Positions 1 through 7,222 of a stretch of 24,053 nucleotides of DNA are shown here, one piece after another. The DNA is from a virus. The position numbers were made by a program, and so were the translations under genes. Position 1 is the stretch's first letter, and every line of letters starts with the position of its first letter. Below the pieces are notes generated by a model. The model searched no databases. It saw nothing but the letters and a program-made list of their open reading frames with translations, and was not told the origin of the DNA. The stretch spans positions 1 through 24,053 of IMG/VR virus record IMGVR_UViG_3300007516_000147; one strand, given 5' to 3'.

Positions 1-1
1 T

Positions 2-976
2 GCTGAATTTGATAGCGCCTCAATTCGTGGTGGCATTATTGCAGGAAGCGTAAGCACCCCTGGTATCGATATCCTCTCGGACGGTTCAATAAGTAGTGAG
101 AATTTTCAGGTGGACCCTGATGGAACAATTTGGGCTCAAAATGCAGTTTTATCTGGAGAAATTAATGCGACAAGTGGTACAGTGGCTGGCTGGCAGGTTA
201 GCGCTAGTGAAATATCAGCCGATAGTGGTGCTATTCGGTTATACCAAGAAGCTGAATTTGGGGCATTGTACGCAGGCCTTAGTGCTGAGACTCAGATTGG
301 GATCACATCAGACGCAATATTTTTTGCTAATCGTGGTGGTGTTACAACCGATATAAATGCTGTCACTGATGCTTATTATTCTTTAAGAATTACAGACGAT
401 GGCGGCGGGCAAAAATTCAAAGCATCTCCGCAAGTAGCTAGCATCTCAAACGGAGCGCAATATGCGTTCATTAGTGATGACGGAATCGCTACAAATGGTG
501 AAGTATTTATGAACACTGGTTATGTCACGGGACCAGGAATAGCGTACCCTGGGTGTACAACAGGCCCAGGGACTTTTAACAATATGGGTTTGGTCTGGAA
601 CAATCCAGACATCCGAGGGACAGTTGACAATGTTATTTCTGCGGTTTTGGGAACAGTTTCTGATGTAAGAAGTAAAACAAATATAGTTGATGCTCCGAAA
701 GAGTGGGAAACGCTATCTTTAAATAATTTAAGAGTTGTTGAGTTCAACCCTGTAGATATTTTGGATGATGAAAATTTGCATTTATACCCAAAAAGATTGG
801 GCTTGATTGCTCAGGAAATTAAAAACACATTCCCCCATTTAGTGTCGTCTATCAATGATGATGATGAAAGCGCTATTTTATCAGTAAACTATACTGGCTT
901 GGTTCCTCATTTACTTCAAATGGTCCAATCTCTTAATTTACAAATTATAGATATTAAAAAAAGGTTGGATGCATAA
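2..976 (+). CDS. Tail fibre/tailspike-like protein with C-terminal S74 intramolecular chaperone (5' partial)
   Basis: The reading frame is open from base 2, so the gene begins before the window. A GTG at base 110 is probably only an internal valine codon. The visible 324 residues start with glycine- and serine-rich beta-type sequence (GWQVSASEISADSG, SGEINATSGTVAGW), typical of phage fibre shafts. From about residue 219 comes a Peptidase_S74 domain: VSDVRSKTNI with the catalytic Ser at bases 659-661, then LRVVEFNP, KRLGLIAQEI and a C-terminal helix ending in KKRLDA. In this family the domain trimerises the fibre and then cuts itself off just before the Ser-Asp pair. I infer that about 105 residues are released and the mature fibre sits on the virion as an adhesin. 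The stop codon directly abuts the next ATG. The S74 assignment is secure; receptor-binding function is inferred. Confidence 0.85.
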   Translation, partial: AEFDSASIRGGIIAGSVSTPGIDILSDGSISSENFQVDPDGTIWAQNAVLSGEINATSGTVAGWQVSASEISADSGAIRLYQEAEFGALYAGLSAETQIGITSDAIFFANRGGVTTDINAVTDAYYSLRITDDGGGQKFKASPQVASISNGAQYAFISDDGIATNGEVFMNTGYVTGPGIAYPGCTTGPGTFNNMGLVWNNPDIRGTVDNVISAVLGTVSDVRSKTNIVDAPKEWETLSLNNLRVVEFNPVDILDDENLHLYPKRLGLIAQEIKNTFPHLVSSINDDDESAILSVNYTGLVPHLLQMVQSLNLQIIDIKKRLDA

Positions 977-1168
977 ATGACAAAAACAGACTTAGAGGCG
1001 TACATCTATGCGAGTATGTCTAATTACAGATCACCAAGTGTAAGCGTTGCTAGAAAGCTTTCAGATGTGATGTGGCGTGTATACGAGACTTTATTAACGG
1101 AAGATGGTCCAAATCAGTTGTTGTTCATTGATGAATGCATGGCAAACTCCTTTAAGAACGGGATATGA
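977..1168 (+). CDS. Small hypothetical protein, 63 aa
   Basis: The ATG follows the fibre stop codon with no gap, which suggests translational coupling; the upstream AAAGGTTGG is only a weak ribosome-binding site. The protein is mixed-charge and probably helical, with no signal peptide or membrane segment. It holds one cysteine and an IDECMANSF segment near the end. I do not recognise a family. Its position between two virion proteins would fit a small tail or fibre-assembly protein, but nothing in the sequence proves it. Confidence 0.6.
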   Translation: MTKTDLEAYIYASMSNYRSPSVSVARKLSDVMWRVYETLLTEDGPNQLLFIDECMANSFKNGI

Positions 1169-1194
1169 GGTATACTTAATATGGAGAAAATTTA

Positions 1195-1884
1195 ATGGCA
1201 TATGAAAATTACAACGAAGTTACATGGACTGACGGAACTCCCGTAACGGGGGCTAGGTTGGCGCAAATGTCAACCAATATGGATCAAATTAAGGACGCTA
1301 CTGATGACAACCCGCAGGGTTTAAAAAGGCTCAAAACAATAACCAGCAATTCGGCAACATACACCAATTTCTCCACAACCAATGAAATTATAAATCTCAG
1401 CAATGAGTCTGGGACTGGTGGTGGGGATAATCGGGTAACGATAGATGCTAGTCGCTATTACAGGGTATCTTTAAATTTCACTGGGTTTGCGGTGGATGCT
1501 AAAGGGGCGGAAGACTCAACATATGTTGTGAGTATATGGAGTGGTGTATTTAATACTGGAGTACCAGCAAGGGTATATTCCGCTCAATTCACCCCACCAA
1601 TTTTTGCCTATATAAATGTCGCTACTGCTGGCGCTGCTGCAACTATATCTGATATCGCGTTGAGGAATAATTCCTACGATTCCCGCTTTGGTGCTGGGTT
1701 ACATTCGGTTATTCTGCAAAGCAATATTTCTGGATTAAATAACGGTTCATTCTTTTCTACAGTTGAAAGATACCAGGGCGCTAGTGCAACCAATGCACCA
1801 GGCTTTTGGGTGCCAGCAACAACATCAGCAACAGCAACTGCTTCATCATTGCAATTATATGTCGAGGATATCGGCGGGGTCTAA
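1195..1884 (+). CDS. Virion surface/minor tail protein, actinophage-like
   Basis: This 229-residue protein begins AYENYNEVTWTDGTPVTG followed by ARLAQMSTNMDQIKDA, the layout of actinophage minor tail or head-fibre proteins in which a short N-terminal anchor and helix precede a beta-sandwich. The rest alternates aromatic and small residues (YYRVSLNFTGFAV, HSVILQSNISG), and the C-terminus SLQLYVEDIGG matches the common close of such proteins. No enzyme motif is visible. The ATG at 1195 has a GGAG eight bases upstream (1183-1186). A 26-base gap with TATACT and TTAATAT elements precedes it, so it may have its own weak promoter. It probably decorates the virion and contacts the host; this rests on pattern resemblance and on the fibre gene next door. 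Confidence 0.6.
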   Translation: MAYENYNEVTWTDGTPVTGARLAQMSTNMDQIKDATDDNPQGLKRLKTITSNSATYTNFSTTNEIINLSNESGTGGGDNRVTIDASRYYRVSLNFTGFAVDAKGAEDSTYVVSIWSGVFNTGVPARVYSAQFTPPIFAYINVATAGAAATISDIALRNNSYDSRFGAGLHSVILQSNISGLNNGSFFSTVERYQGASATNAPGFWVPATTSATATASSLQLYVEDIGGV

Positions 1885-1887
1885 TAA

Positions 1888-2322
1888 TTGAAAGATAGCC
1901 GACTAGCTTCTCAAAGAAAAGAAATTGATTGGTCAGCCAAATTTCTTACTGGAAAAGATAGCCCTAATTACAATGGTGGCAAGTACATTGATGATAAGGG
2001 TTATGTAAGGGTATTACAGCCAGATCATCCCAAAAATATTCGTGGATATACATATGAGCATAGAGTAGTCCTTGAGGCGTATCTTAATAGATACCTTGAG
2101 GCTTGGGAAACAGTTCATCATATAAACGAAATAAAGGTAGATAACAGGCTTGCCAACCTATTTTTATGCAGCACAGAAGAGCATAGTGCTTTACATAAAG
2201 AGGGTCATCGTATCACTGAGGCTCATAAGAAAAAGATGCGGGAATCGGCTAGAATAAATAAACCACACACAAAAAAGAGAAATGCCGCCAAAATAATTGT
2301 TATTAAAAAAAGACTCCCGTAG
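1888..2322 (+). CDS. HNH endonuclease, free-standing (homing type)
   Basis: The 144-residue protein has a full HNH fold signature: EHRVVLEAYLNRYL (H58), then VHHIN (H77, H78, N80), DNRLANL (N86, N90) and EEHSALH (H99, H103). This is the pattern of small phage homing-type HNH nucleases that nick DNA with one metal ion. The N-terminal part (DSPNYNGGKYIDDKGYVRV) matches the usual lead-in strand, and the last 35 residues are Lys/Arg-rich and may bind DNA. The start is TTG at 1888, three bases after the preceding stop; no better in-frame start gives the whole domain. It stands alone between a virion gene and a phosphoesterase, as mobile nucleases often do, with no visible intron around it. The nuclease fold is near certain; homing activity is inferred. 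Confidence 0.85.
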   Translation: MKDSRLASQRKEIDWSAKFLTGKDSPNYNGGKYIDDKGYVRVLQPDHPKNIRGYTYEHRVVLEAYLNRYLEAWETVHHINEIKVDNRLANLFLCSTEEHSALHKEGHRITEAHKKKMRESARINKPHTKKRNAAKIIVIKKRLP

Positions 2323-2342
2323 CAACTTTCCTTAGGTCTTTA

Positions 2343-2351
2343 TGATATGAT
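2343..2351 (+). promoter_or_regulatory. Extended -10 promoter candidate
   Basis: The 53-base gap ahead of the phosphoesterase holds TG-A-TATGAT, an extended -10 box, with a second TATGAT overlapping it at 2341-2346. No good -35 hexamer lies 16-18 bases upstream. An AAAAGGAGA ribosome-binding site follows at 2362-2370. It would start a transcript for the regulatory and replication genes. Confidence 0.4.
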
Positions 2352-2375
2352 AGAGAAAACCAAAAGGAGAATACA

Positions 2376-3542
2376 TTGAAAATATGCGCAGGAGAAGGTT
2401 GTAATATAGAGTTCGAGGAGCAAACGGCTAATCATAAATATGCTGACAAGCTCTGTCGTCAATCAATTGACAGTAGTGGTTTGTGCAGGTATAGGCGGGA
2501 TAATGGGCTGTTTGAAGCAGAGCCAGACTTCCTGACTGGAGAAGTCCCCGCAACGGATAGCGAGCTGCGTCTGGTCTATAATAAATTACTTCAAGAATAC
2601 ACGAAGATAAAAACAAAGAGTGACGACCTTGCCGATGCCGTATATAGAGCTGTTAAGGAAGATATTGCGGCTTCAAAGAACGAGATCATCATTAAGCCAA
2701 AATTTACTAAATCAAGCAAGGGAGAGGAAGTCGCGGTCGCTATTATTGCTGACTGGCAACTTGCAAAGATAACACCAGACTACAATTCAAAAGTTTGTGA
2801 AGAGAGAATTTATCGCTATGCCGAGAAGGTCATTCAACTAACAGAAATTCAAAGACAAGATCACCCAGTTAAAGAACTTAGAATTTGGGCTCTTGGAGAT
2901 ATTATTGAGGGCGAGTTGATATTCCCAGGTCAATCATTCCTTGTTGATGGTGGTTTGTATAGACAAATTACTGTTGATGGTCCAAGAATAATGAAAAACT
3001 TTATTAACATGATGCTTGAGCATTTTGAGAAAATAACATTTGTTGGTGTTATTGGAAATCATGGAGCAATTGGTGGGCGGGGTAGGAGAGATCATGATCC
3101 TGAAACTAATGGCGACAGAATGCTTTATCGTATTACCCAATTAATGTTCGAGAAAGAAAGTCGTATCGAATTTAAAATACCAGATGGTCGCGGGGAAAGA
3201 CACTGGTATGCAGTAGATACAATTGGTAAGTACAGAGCGATGCTTTGTCACGGTGATCAGTTTGGAAGCCTCTCAACATTTTATGGGTTCCAGAAGAAAG
3301 CTTATGGCTGGAAGATCGGTGCTATCAGTGATGACTTTGATGATATCTACCTTGGTCATTTTCACACACCAACAAAGATGACATTCAACACTGTCCAAGT
3401 TAGAATATCGGGAAGCCCTGAGTCTACAAATACCTACGCATCAGAGAGTCTCGCTGCAGCAGGAAGGCCATCACAGCCATTGATATTTGTCCACCCTGAA
3501 AAGGGAATTGTTACTGCAGAATATAATTGTTGGCTGGATTAA
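2376..3542 (+). CDS. Calcineurin-like metallophosphoesterase with N-terminal Cys cluster
   Basis: The 388-residue protein carries the metallophosphoesterase motif series: IIADWQLAK (motif I), LGDIIEGE (motif II), VIGNHGAIGG (motif III), LCHGDQFG (motif IV) and LGHFHTPTK (motif V). The family hydrolyses phosphodiesters with two metal ions; phage members are often labelled SbcD-like DNA nucleases or phosphatases. Motif I here has Gln where the canonical D-x-H has His. The first 40 residues hold C4, C9, C27 and C37, possibly a zinc-binding or DNA-binding add-on. The start is TTG at 2376, chosen because AAAAGGAGA lies five bases upstream and the nearby ATG is out of frame. No SbcC-like ATPase is adjacent. 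The fold is confident; the substrate is unknown. Confidence 0.8.
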   Translation: MKICAGEGCNIEFEEQTANHKYADKLCRQSIDSSGLCRYRRDNGLFEAEPDFLTGEVPATDSELRLVYNKLLQEYTKIKTKSDDLADAVYRAVKEDIAASKNEIIIKPKFTKSSKGEEVAVAIIADWQLAKITPDYNSKVCEERIYRYAEKVIQLTEIQRQDHPVKELRIWALGDIIEGELIFPGQSFLVDGGLYRQITVDGPRIMKNFINMMLEHFEKITFVGVIGNHGAIGGRGRRDHDPETNGDRMLYRITQLMFEKESRIEFKIPDGRGERHWYAVDTIGKYRAMLCHGDQFGSLSTFYGFQKKAYGWKIGAISDDFDDIYLGHFHTPTKMTFNTVQVRISGSPESTNTYASESLAAAGRPSQPLIFVHPEKGIVTAEYNCWLD

Positions 3543-3543
3543 T

Positions 3544-3768
3544 ATGGCGAGGAGACGATTAACTGGATTGTATTGTCAGAAATGTTCTGGACGAGTTTTT
3601 ATTGGAAATCAATATTATGCTTTTCAAAAGAACTTTATTGATCTGACATGCACAAGATGTTCATGGTCAAAGGATATAGAGGTTAAGAAGTTAAACTGGT
3701 TGCTTGACAAACTTGGGTTTAATAAAACAAAGGAATATCATGATATCAAAGAAACCAATAGCAAATAA
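3544..3768 (+). CDS. Small zinc-ribbon protein, 74 aa
   Basis: The ATG at 3544 lies one base after the phosphoesterase stop. An upstream in-frame start at 3487 would run deep into that gene and is less likely. The protein has two CxxC knuckles, C11-x2-C14 and C36-x2-C39, separated by about 20 residues of beta-type sequence, which is a classic zinc ribbon. A basic stretch follows (DIEVKKLNWLLDKLG). It loosely recalls the Com-like zinc-ribbon regulators of Mu-like phages, but I would not assign that name. Its 3' end overlaps the next gene by 29 bases. A nucleic-acid-binding or regulatory role is likely. Confidence 0.7.
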   Translation: MARRRLTGLYCQKCSGRVFIGNQYYAFQKNFIDLTCTRCSWSKDIEVKKLNWLLDKLGFNKTKEYHDIKETNSK

Positions 3769-4174
3769 ATTTTATAAATATGCTGGTAACATAGTCAAGA
3801 TAAAGAAGATTTCTAAGTCTAGAAATAAAATTTTTCTTGAAAATCTTACTGATAGGGAGCATATTGATGTCCCATATGAGCAATGTGAATTGCTTCTAAC
3901 AAGACTGTATACTGTTGGCGAGGTCGCTAAAATTGTCGGCAGAAGGCCAGATACTTTAAGAAAATATGAAAGAAGAAATTTAATACCTTCCGCAAAGAAA
4001 TTTGGTGAAGAATGTGTTGGGTATACATCTTGGAGATACTATGATGAAAGCGCAGTGTATGAAATGGTTGAGTTTTTTAACCAGCGAGTGCAGGGGCGAC
4101 CAGTTGTAAAAACAAAAAGCAATATGCAAGGCACATTGAAATTACTGGAACAAAAAGTAAAACTACACAGATGA
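3740..4174 (+). CDS. MerR-like HTH DNA-binding protein
   Basis: The protein has 144 residues when started at the ATG at 3740, which has AAAGGAAT just upstream; a TTG at 3704 would add 12 residues but lacks such a site. Residues 56-118 resemble the MerR/excisionase winged helix: LYTVGEVAKIVGRRPDTLRK, then YERRNLIPSAKKF, and a wing with WRYYDESAVYEMVEFFNQR. MerR-type proteins recognise DNA through this helix and usually dimerise through a coiled coil; here only about 25 basic residues follow, so there is no long effector domain. The first 50 residues look like a small beta domain (GNIVKIKKISKSRNKIFLENL). It may be a transcription regulator or excisionase-like architectural protein. Its place before the WhiB-like gene fits a regulatory role. 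Confidence 0.7.
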   Translation: MISKKPIANKFYKYAGNIVKIKKISKSRNKIFLENLTDREHIDVPYEQCELLLTRLYTVGEVAKIVGRRPDTLRKYERRNLIPSAKKFGEECVGYTSWRYYDESAVYEMVEFFNQRVQGRPVVKTKSNMQGTLKLLEQKVKLHR

Positions 4175-4183
4175 GGAGTTAAT

Positions 4184-4396
4184 ATGAGTAAGAGTGATGA
4201 AACAGGAACAGAAATTTGGGCTTCTTTAGGAATTACCAAAAATCTCGGTAACTACGAGTCATTGAGGCTCGACGCTGGCGCTCGTGCAAAGGCGGAGAGT
4301 CTGGATGATCCAGTTGCGTGGGCAAAGCTCTGGGAGTCTATTGATTCACAAATTGAGGCTAAGCTTCAAGAACTGGACCATGAAAAGTCTAAGTGA
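4184..4396 (+). CDS. Small phage protein with LGNYESLRLDAG motif, 70 aa
   Basis: A GAGGAG ribosome-binding site sits just before the ATG at 4184. The protein opens with a beta-like segment (ITKNLGNYESLRLDAGARA), a pattern I associate with many phage small proteins of unknown function that carry an L/I-GN-Y/F-ES motif. A helix with alternating charged residues follows (WAKLWESIDSQIEAKLQEL). There is no membrane segment. The stop codon overlaps the start of the WhiB-like gene by 17 bases, so the two are probably co-translated. Function unknown. Confidence 0.65.
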   Translation: MSKSDETGTEIWASLGITKNLGNYESLRLDAGARAKAESLDDPVAWAKLWESIDSQIEAKLQELDHEKSK

Positions 4397-4679
4397 TTGG
4401 GTGTTGGAATCAGTTTGTATAAATGATGAAACGCCATCTTCTTGGCTATCTTATAATATAAAAGATATAAAATATGCCAAGGATGGTTGTAGTCGATGTG
4501 AAGTAAGAATCCCCTGTTTTTTAAGAGCGTGGGGCGAAGATTCGTATGCGGGAGTGAACGCTGGTATATCTGAATATGATATATTGATGCTTACATGGAA
4601 GGAGACAAGTAAAGAAAATGGCAAAAACTGGGCTAGAAGCAATAAATTACTTCAAAAAATCCTGCAAAGAATTAAATAA
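4380..4679 (+). CDS. WhiB-family iron-sulfur transcription regulator
   Basis: The 99-residue protein starts at the ATG at 4380; the longer frame from 4284 mostly shadows the preceding gene. It has the four WhiB cysteines C13, C37, C40 and C46 in C-x23-C-x2-C-x5-C spacing, set in GCSRCEVRIPCFLRAW, followed by the turn motif GVNAGISEYD (normally GVWGG-SE). WhiB-like proteins hold a 4Fe-4S cluster and bind the main sigma factor to steer transcription; phage members such as TM4 WhiBTM4 can repress host genes and affect superinfection. The tail after residue 70 (TWKETSKENGKNWARSNK) is basic enough to contact DNA. This is the strongest evidence for an actinobacterial host. Family call strong; target genes unknown. 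Confidence 0.88.
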   Translation: MKSLSDWVLESVCINDETPSSWLSYNIKDIKYAKDGCSRCEVRIPCFLRAWGEDSYAGVNAGISEYDILMLTWKETSKENGKNWARSNKLLQKILQRIK

Positions 4680-4923
4680 GTTATACATTCCAGACTCCCC
4701 AAGGGAAGATGCGATTGCTGATTCGTTAATGGAATTTTATGATAACGATAATTTATTTAAGGCAATAGACCTTTTTGTTAAATCAAGGACAGGGCCATTT
4801 TTAATGTTTGATTTTGCTATAGAATCAAGGAAGTACATTGATAAGATAATCTCTGAAAAGAAAGCACTTGAAAAGTTTAAAGACATCGTAGAAGAAACAA
4901 GGAAGAGAATGGAATCTGAATGA
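4618..4923 (+). CDS. Hypothetical protein upstream of replicative helicase, 101 aa
   Basis: The ATG at 4618 lies inside the 3' end of the WhiB-like gene (62-base overlap). The stop overlaps the helicase start by four bases (ATGA), so translation of the two is probably coupled. The protein is highly helical and charged (DSPREDAIADSLMEFYDN, KKALEKFKDIVEETRKRM) with no cysteine pairs or nucleotide-binding motif. I do not recognise the family. A small helical protein directly before a DnaB-type helicase could be a helicase loader or accessory factor, as in several phages, but that is inference from position only. Confidence 0.65.
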   Translation: MAKTGLEAINYFKKSCKELNKLYIPDSPREDAIADSLMEFYDNDNLFKAIDLFVKSRTGPFLMFDFAIESRKYIDKIISEKKALEKFKDIVEETRKRMESE

Positions 4924-6137
4924 ACGATGAAATAAGATTACTTAACTCCATTATTGACACCAATGGTTATGTTGAGGCTGTTAATGGTGGTTCTGAAAAT
5001 GTCTTTTTAGAATATAGAGACATATGGAGTTTTATCATAAACCATTATGATGAGCATAAAAAGGTTCCATCGAAAGATACCATCAAACATCACTATCCTG
5101 ACTTTGATTTCGTCCCAACTCCAGAACCGCTTAAGTATTATTTAGATCAAGCGAAGCGTGAGTCTCTTTCTTATCAAACAAGAACTCTTGTCTCTAAAGC
5201 CAATGGAATTCTTAATGAATTAGGGCCTAAAGAATCCTTGTCTTTCTTAATGGAAGAAACATCTCGACTATATAAGTTCTCAAGTAGCTTGAAAGATACT
5301 GATCTCGCTGGTGATTGGAAAGAGCGAGCCGCTGCTCTCAGGGAAAGGTCACTAAAAGCAAATGGTGATTTGCAGGGTATTCCTAGCGGGATTAATGTAA
5401 TCGACAAAGTGTTTGGCGGTTGGCAACCTGGTGATTTTATTGTTTTGTTAGGTTGGACTGGTGTAGGAAAATCTTTTATTGCTCGTTTATTTGCGGTTAA
5501 TGCTTGGAAGGCTGGGTATAGACCACTTATTATTTCTCTTGAAATGAATAAACAACAAGAAAGTCAACGCTTCGACACATTGCTGAATAACGGAGAGGGC
5601 AACTTCACCAACTCAGACTTGGTAAAAGCCAACCCCGCAATTATTGATAAATATGAAGCATGGGCTGAGAAAACATTTGCTGGCAAACACGCTATCCATT
5701 TAGTTACAGCCGAGGGCCTTGAATCTGCTGACCAAAACATGGTTCAGGCTAAGATTGACCAGTATCATCCAGATATGGTAATCCTTGACTATCATGGTCT
5801 ATTCGATGATTCAAGCGGGGCAAAAACAGAGACAGAGAAGGCTAAGAATTTATCAAAAGCCTTCAAGAGAATGGCTGTAAAGAACAATATTCCTATTATA
5901 GATGTTGCTGCTGTAACAATGTCTGAGGGGCATGGAGAGAGACCACCAGAGCTAGAGGAAGTCGCATGGAGTAAACAGTTGGCTTACGATGCAGACCTTG
6001 TTCTTGCAATCCATCGTGATTTAGAAACAGGGCTTTTCCAAATTGTATCCAGAAAAGTGCGAAGAGCAACGCAGTTTGGATTTTTCCTTAGATGGAATTT
6101 AGATACTGGTAAGTGGGCTGAGGAGTGGGATATTTAA
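4920..6137 (+). CDS. DnaB/gp41-type replicative DNA helicase
   Basis: The protein has 405 residues. The N-terminal ~140 residues are a helical domain (DIWSFIINHYDEHKKVPS). The RecA-like motor follows: GINVIDKVFGGWQPGDFIVL leads into Walker A GWTGVGKS (178-185), then LIISLEMNKQQ (motif H1a with catalytic Glu), Walker B DMVILDYHG (about 285-293), VAAVTMSEGHGE and the C-terminal IVSRKVRRATQFGFFLRW with arginine residues for subunit contact. This family forms hexameric rings that unwind DNA 5'-3' at the fork and recruit primase. It is shorter than bacterial DnaB (about 450-500 aa), as is usual in phages. It follows a small helical protein with a four-base overlap and precedes the primase. Confidence 0.9.
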   Translation: MNDEIRLLNSIIDTNGYVEAVNGGSENVFLEYRDIWSFIINHYDEHKKVPSKDTIKHHYPDFDFVPTPEPLKYYLDQAKRESLSYQTRTLVSKANGILNELGPKESLSFLMEETSRLYKFSSSLKDTDLAGDWKERAAALRERSLKANGDLQGIPSGINVIDKVFGGWQPGDFIVLLGWTGVGKSFIARLFAVNAWKAGYRPLIISLEMNKQQESQRFDTLLNNGEGNFTNSDLVKANPAIIDKYEAWAEKTFAGKHAIHLVTAEGLESADQNMVQAKIDQYHPDMVILDYHGLFDDSSGAKTETEKAKNLSKAFKRMAVKNNIPIIDVAAVTMSEGHGERPPELEEVAWSKQLAYDADLVLAIHRDLETGLFQIVSRKVRRATQFGFFLRWNLDTGKWAEEWDI

Positions 6138-6138
6138 T

Positions 6139-6318
6139 ATGGACAAAATTCTTAGCGGAACTGCTCAAGATATTGAGGCAATAGCGCGGCTTAGGCCATG
6201 GATGGAAGAAGAGGCTCGGGAAAAGTATGGTTACACAGGTAAAACAAAATTATTTACAGAATACCACAAAGAGTCTGAAACATTTTCATTCTCACTCATT
6301 TTCTGCGATGAATCTTGA
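6139..6318 (+). CDS. Small gene between helicase and primase, 59 aa
   Basis: The ATG at 6139 lies one base past the helicase stop, and the frame runs 59 codons to TGA at 6316-6318, overlapping the primase start by 11 bases. It fills what would otherwise be a 170-base hole in a region with almost no gaps. The product begins DKILSGTAQDIEAIARLRPW, continues with acidic and basic helix (MEEEAREKYGYTGKTKLF) and ends FSLIFCDES. The ribosome-binding site is weak (GGAGTGGGA at 6122-6130), so coupling to helicase translation is likely. I see no known domain. The frame is below usual length cut-offs. Confidence 0.6.
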   Translation: MDKILSGTAQDIEAIARLRPWMEEEAREKYGYTGKTKLFTEYHKESETFSFSLIFCDES

Positions 6319-7207
6319 AAATGAAGTAAAACTGTTATTCCAGAATTATGGTATACATACTCATACCGACTCTGGCAATGAGGTAACGATATATTGTCCG
6401 TTCCATCAGAATAGGAACACTCCATCTTTTTATATAAACAAGAAGACTGGGTTGTGGCAATGCTTCAACCCATCATGCGGGAAGAAAGGTAATTTCAGGC
6501 AGCTATATAGACAGATAACTGGCAAGGCATACGGCAAGGCAACCAGTTTAGACCCAGTTGCTTTGAAAAAAGAACTTGAAAAAGCCTTAAGCCCAGTTAT
6601 CACTGATGAAGAAATAACTATTGACACCCTTATGGTAGACTATAGTTCAGATGATGCTAAGGAAAAATTTTCGTCTTTTCTTGAAAGAGGATTGGAGATG
6701 AAGACTCTGCAATATTTTGATGTCTGTTATTCCGAAACAAAGAAAAGAGTTGTTATCCCAGTAAGAAGCCATGACTTTAAGATTATGGGGCTCATAGGGC
6801 GGGCTACATCAACAGATCAGGAGCCTAGATACCTTTATAATACTGGGTTTAAAAGAGCAATAGTGTTGTTTAATCTTCAAAACGCTAAAAGGCATGATAG
6901 TGTAATTGTAGTTGAAGGTAGCGTTGATGCTATGAAGGTACACCAGGCGGGTTTCCCAAATGTTGTCGCTACATTGGGAGCACAAGTTTCCGCACAGCAA
7001 GCCAAATTGTTGAAGAGATATTTTGATAAAATTATTATTTTTTCTGACAAAGATGACGCTGGCGATGCAATGAAGCGTGCTATAATAAGTTCTTGCTGCG
7101 GTAAAGAAATTTACTCAGCGGAAGTTCCAGAGGATGCTAAAGACCCTGGGGAGCTGACAGTAAAGGAAATACAAACAAGCATAACAAACAAACAAATCAT
7201 TATATAA
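6308..7207 (+). CDS. DnaG-type DNA primase (CHC2 zinc finger + TOPRIM)
   Basis: The 299-residue protein starts at ATG 6308; a start at 6227 would overlap the 59-aa gene by 92 bases and adds 27 residues of unlikely composition. The zinc-binding domain has C30-PF-H33 and C52-x4-C57 (CPFHQNRNTPSF, QCFNPSCGKKGNF). The catalytic core has the RNAP-basic-type VIPVRSHDFKIMGLIGRA segment and a TOPRIM fold: VVEGSVDAMKV (E203) and IFSDKDDAGDAMKRA (D247, D249). These acidic residues bind the metals for RNA primer synthesis. It is much shorter than bacterial DnaG (about 600 aa) and lacks an obvious C-terminal helicase-binding domain, so contact with the helicase may differ. Sits directly between helicase and SSB. 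Confidence 0.88.
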   Translation: MNLENEVKLLFQNYGIHTHTDSGNEVTIYCPFHQNRNTPSFYINKKTGLWQCFNPSCGKKGNFRQLYRQITGKAYGKATSLDPVALKKELEKALSPVITDEEITIDTLMVDYSSDDAKEKFSSFLERGLEMKTLQYFDVCYSETKKRVVIPVRSHDFKIMGLIGRATSTDQEPRYLYNTGFKRAIVLFNLQNAKRHDSVIVVEGSVDAMKVHQAGFPNVVATLGAQVSAQQAKLLKRYFDKIIIFSDKDDAGDAMKRAIISSCCGKEIYSAEVPEDAKDPGELTVKEIQTSITNKQIII

Positions 7208-7222
7208 CAGGAGAAAACAAAT

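Noticed and set aside
1888-2322. Intron or intein around the HNH gene
   Set aside because: The flanking genes are complete on both sides and show no split coding sequence, so it is free-standing.
4284-4379. N-terminal extension of the WhiB-like protein
   Set aside because: The added residues (QRRRVWMIQLRGQ) are the shadow of the preceding gene's frame; ATG 4380 gives a normal WhiB length.
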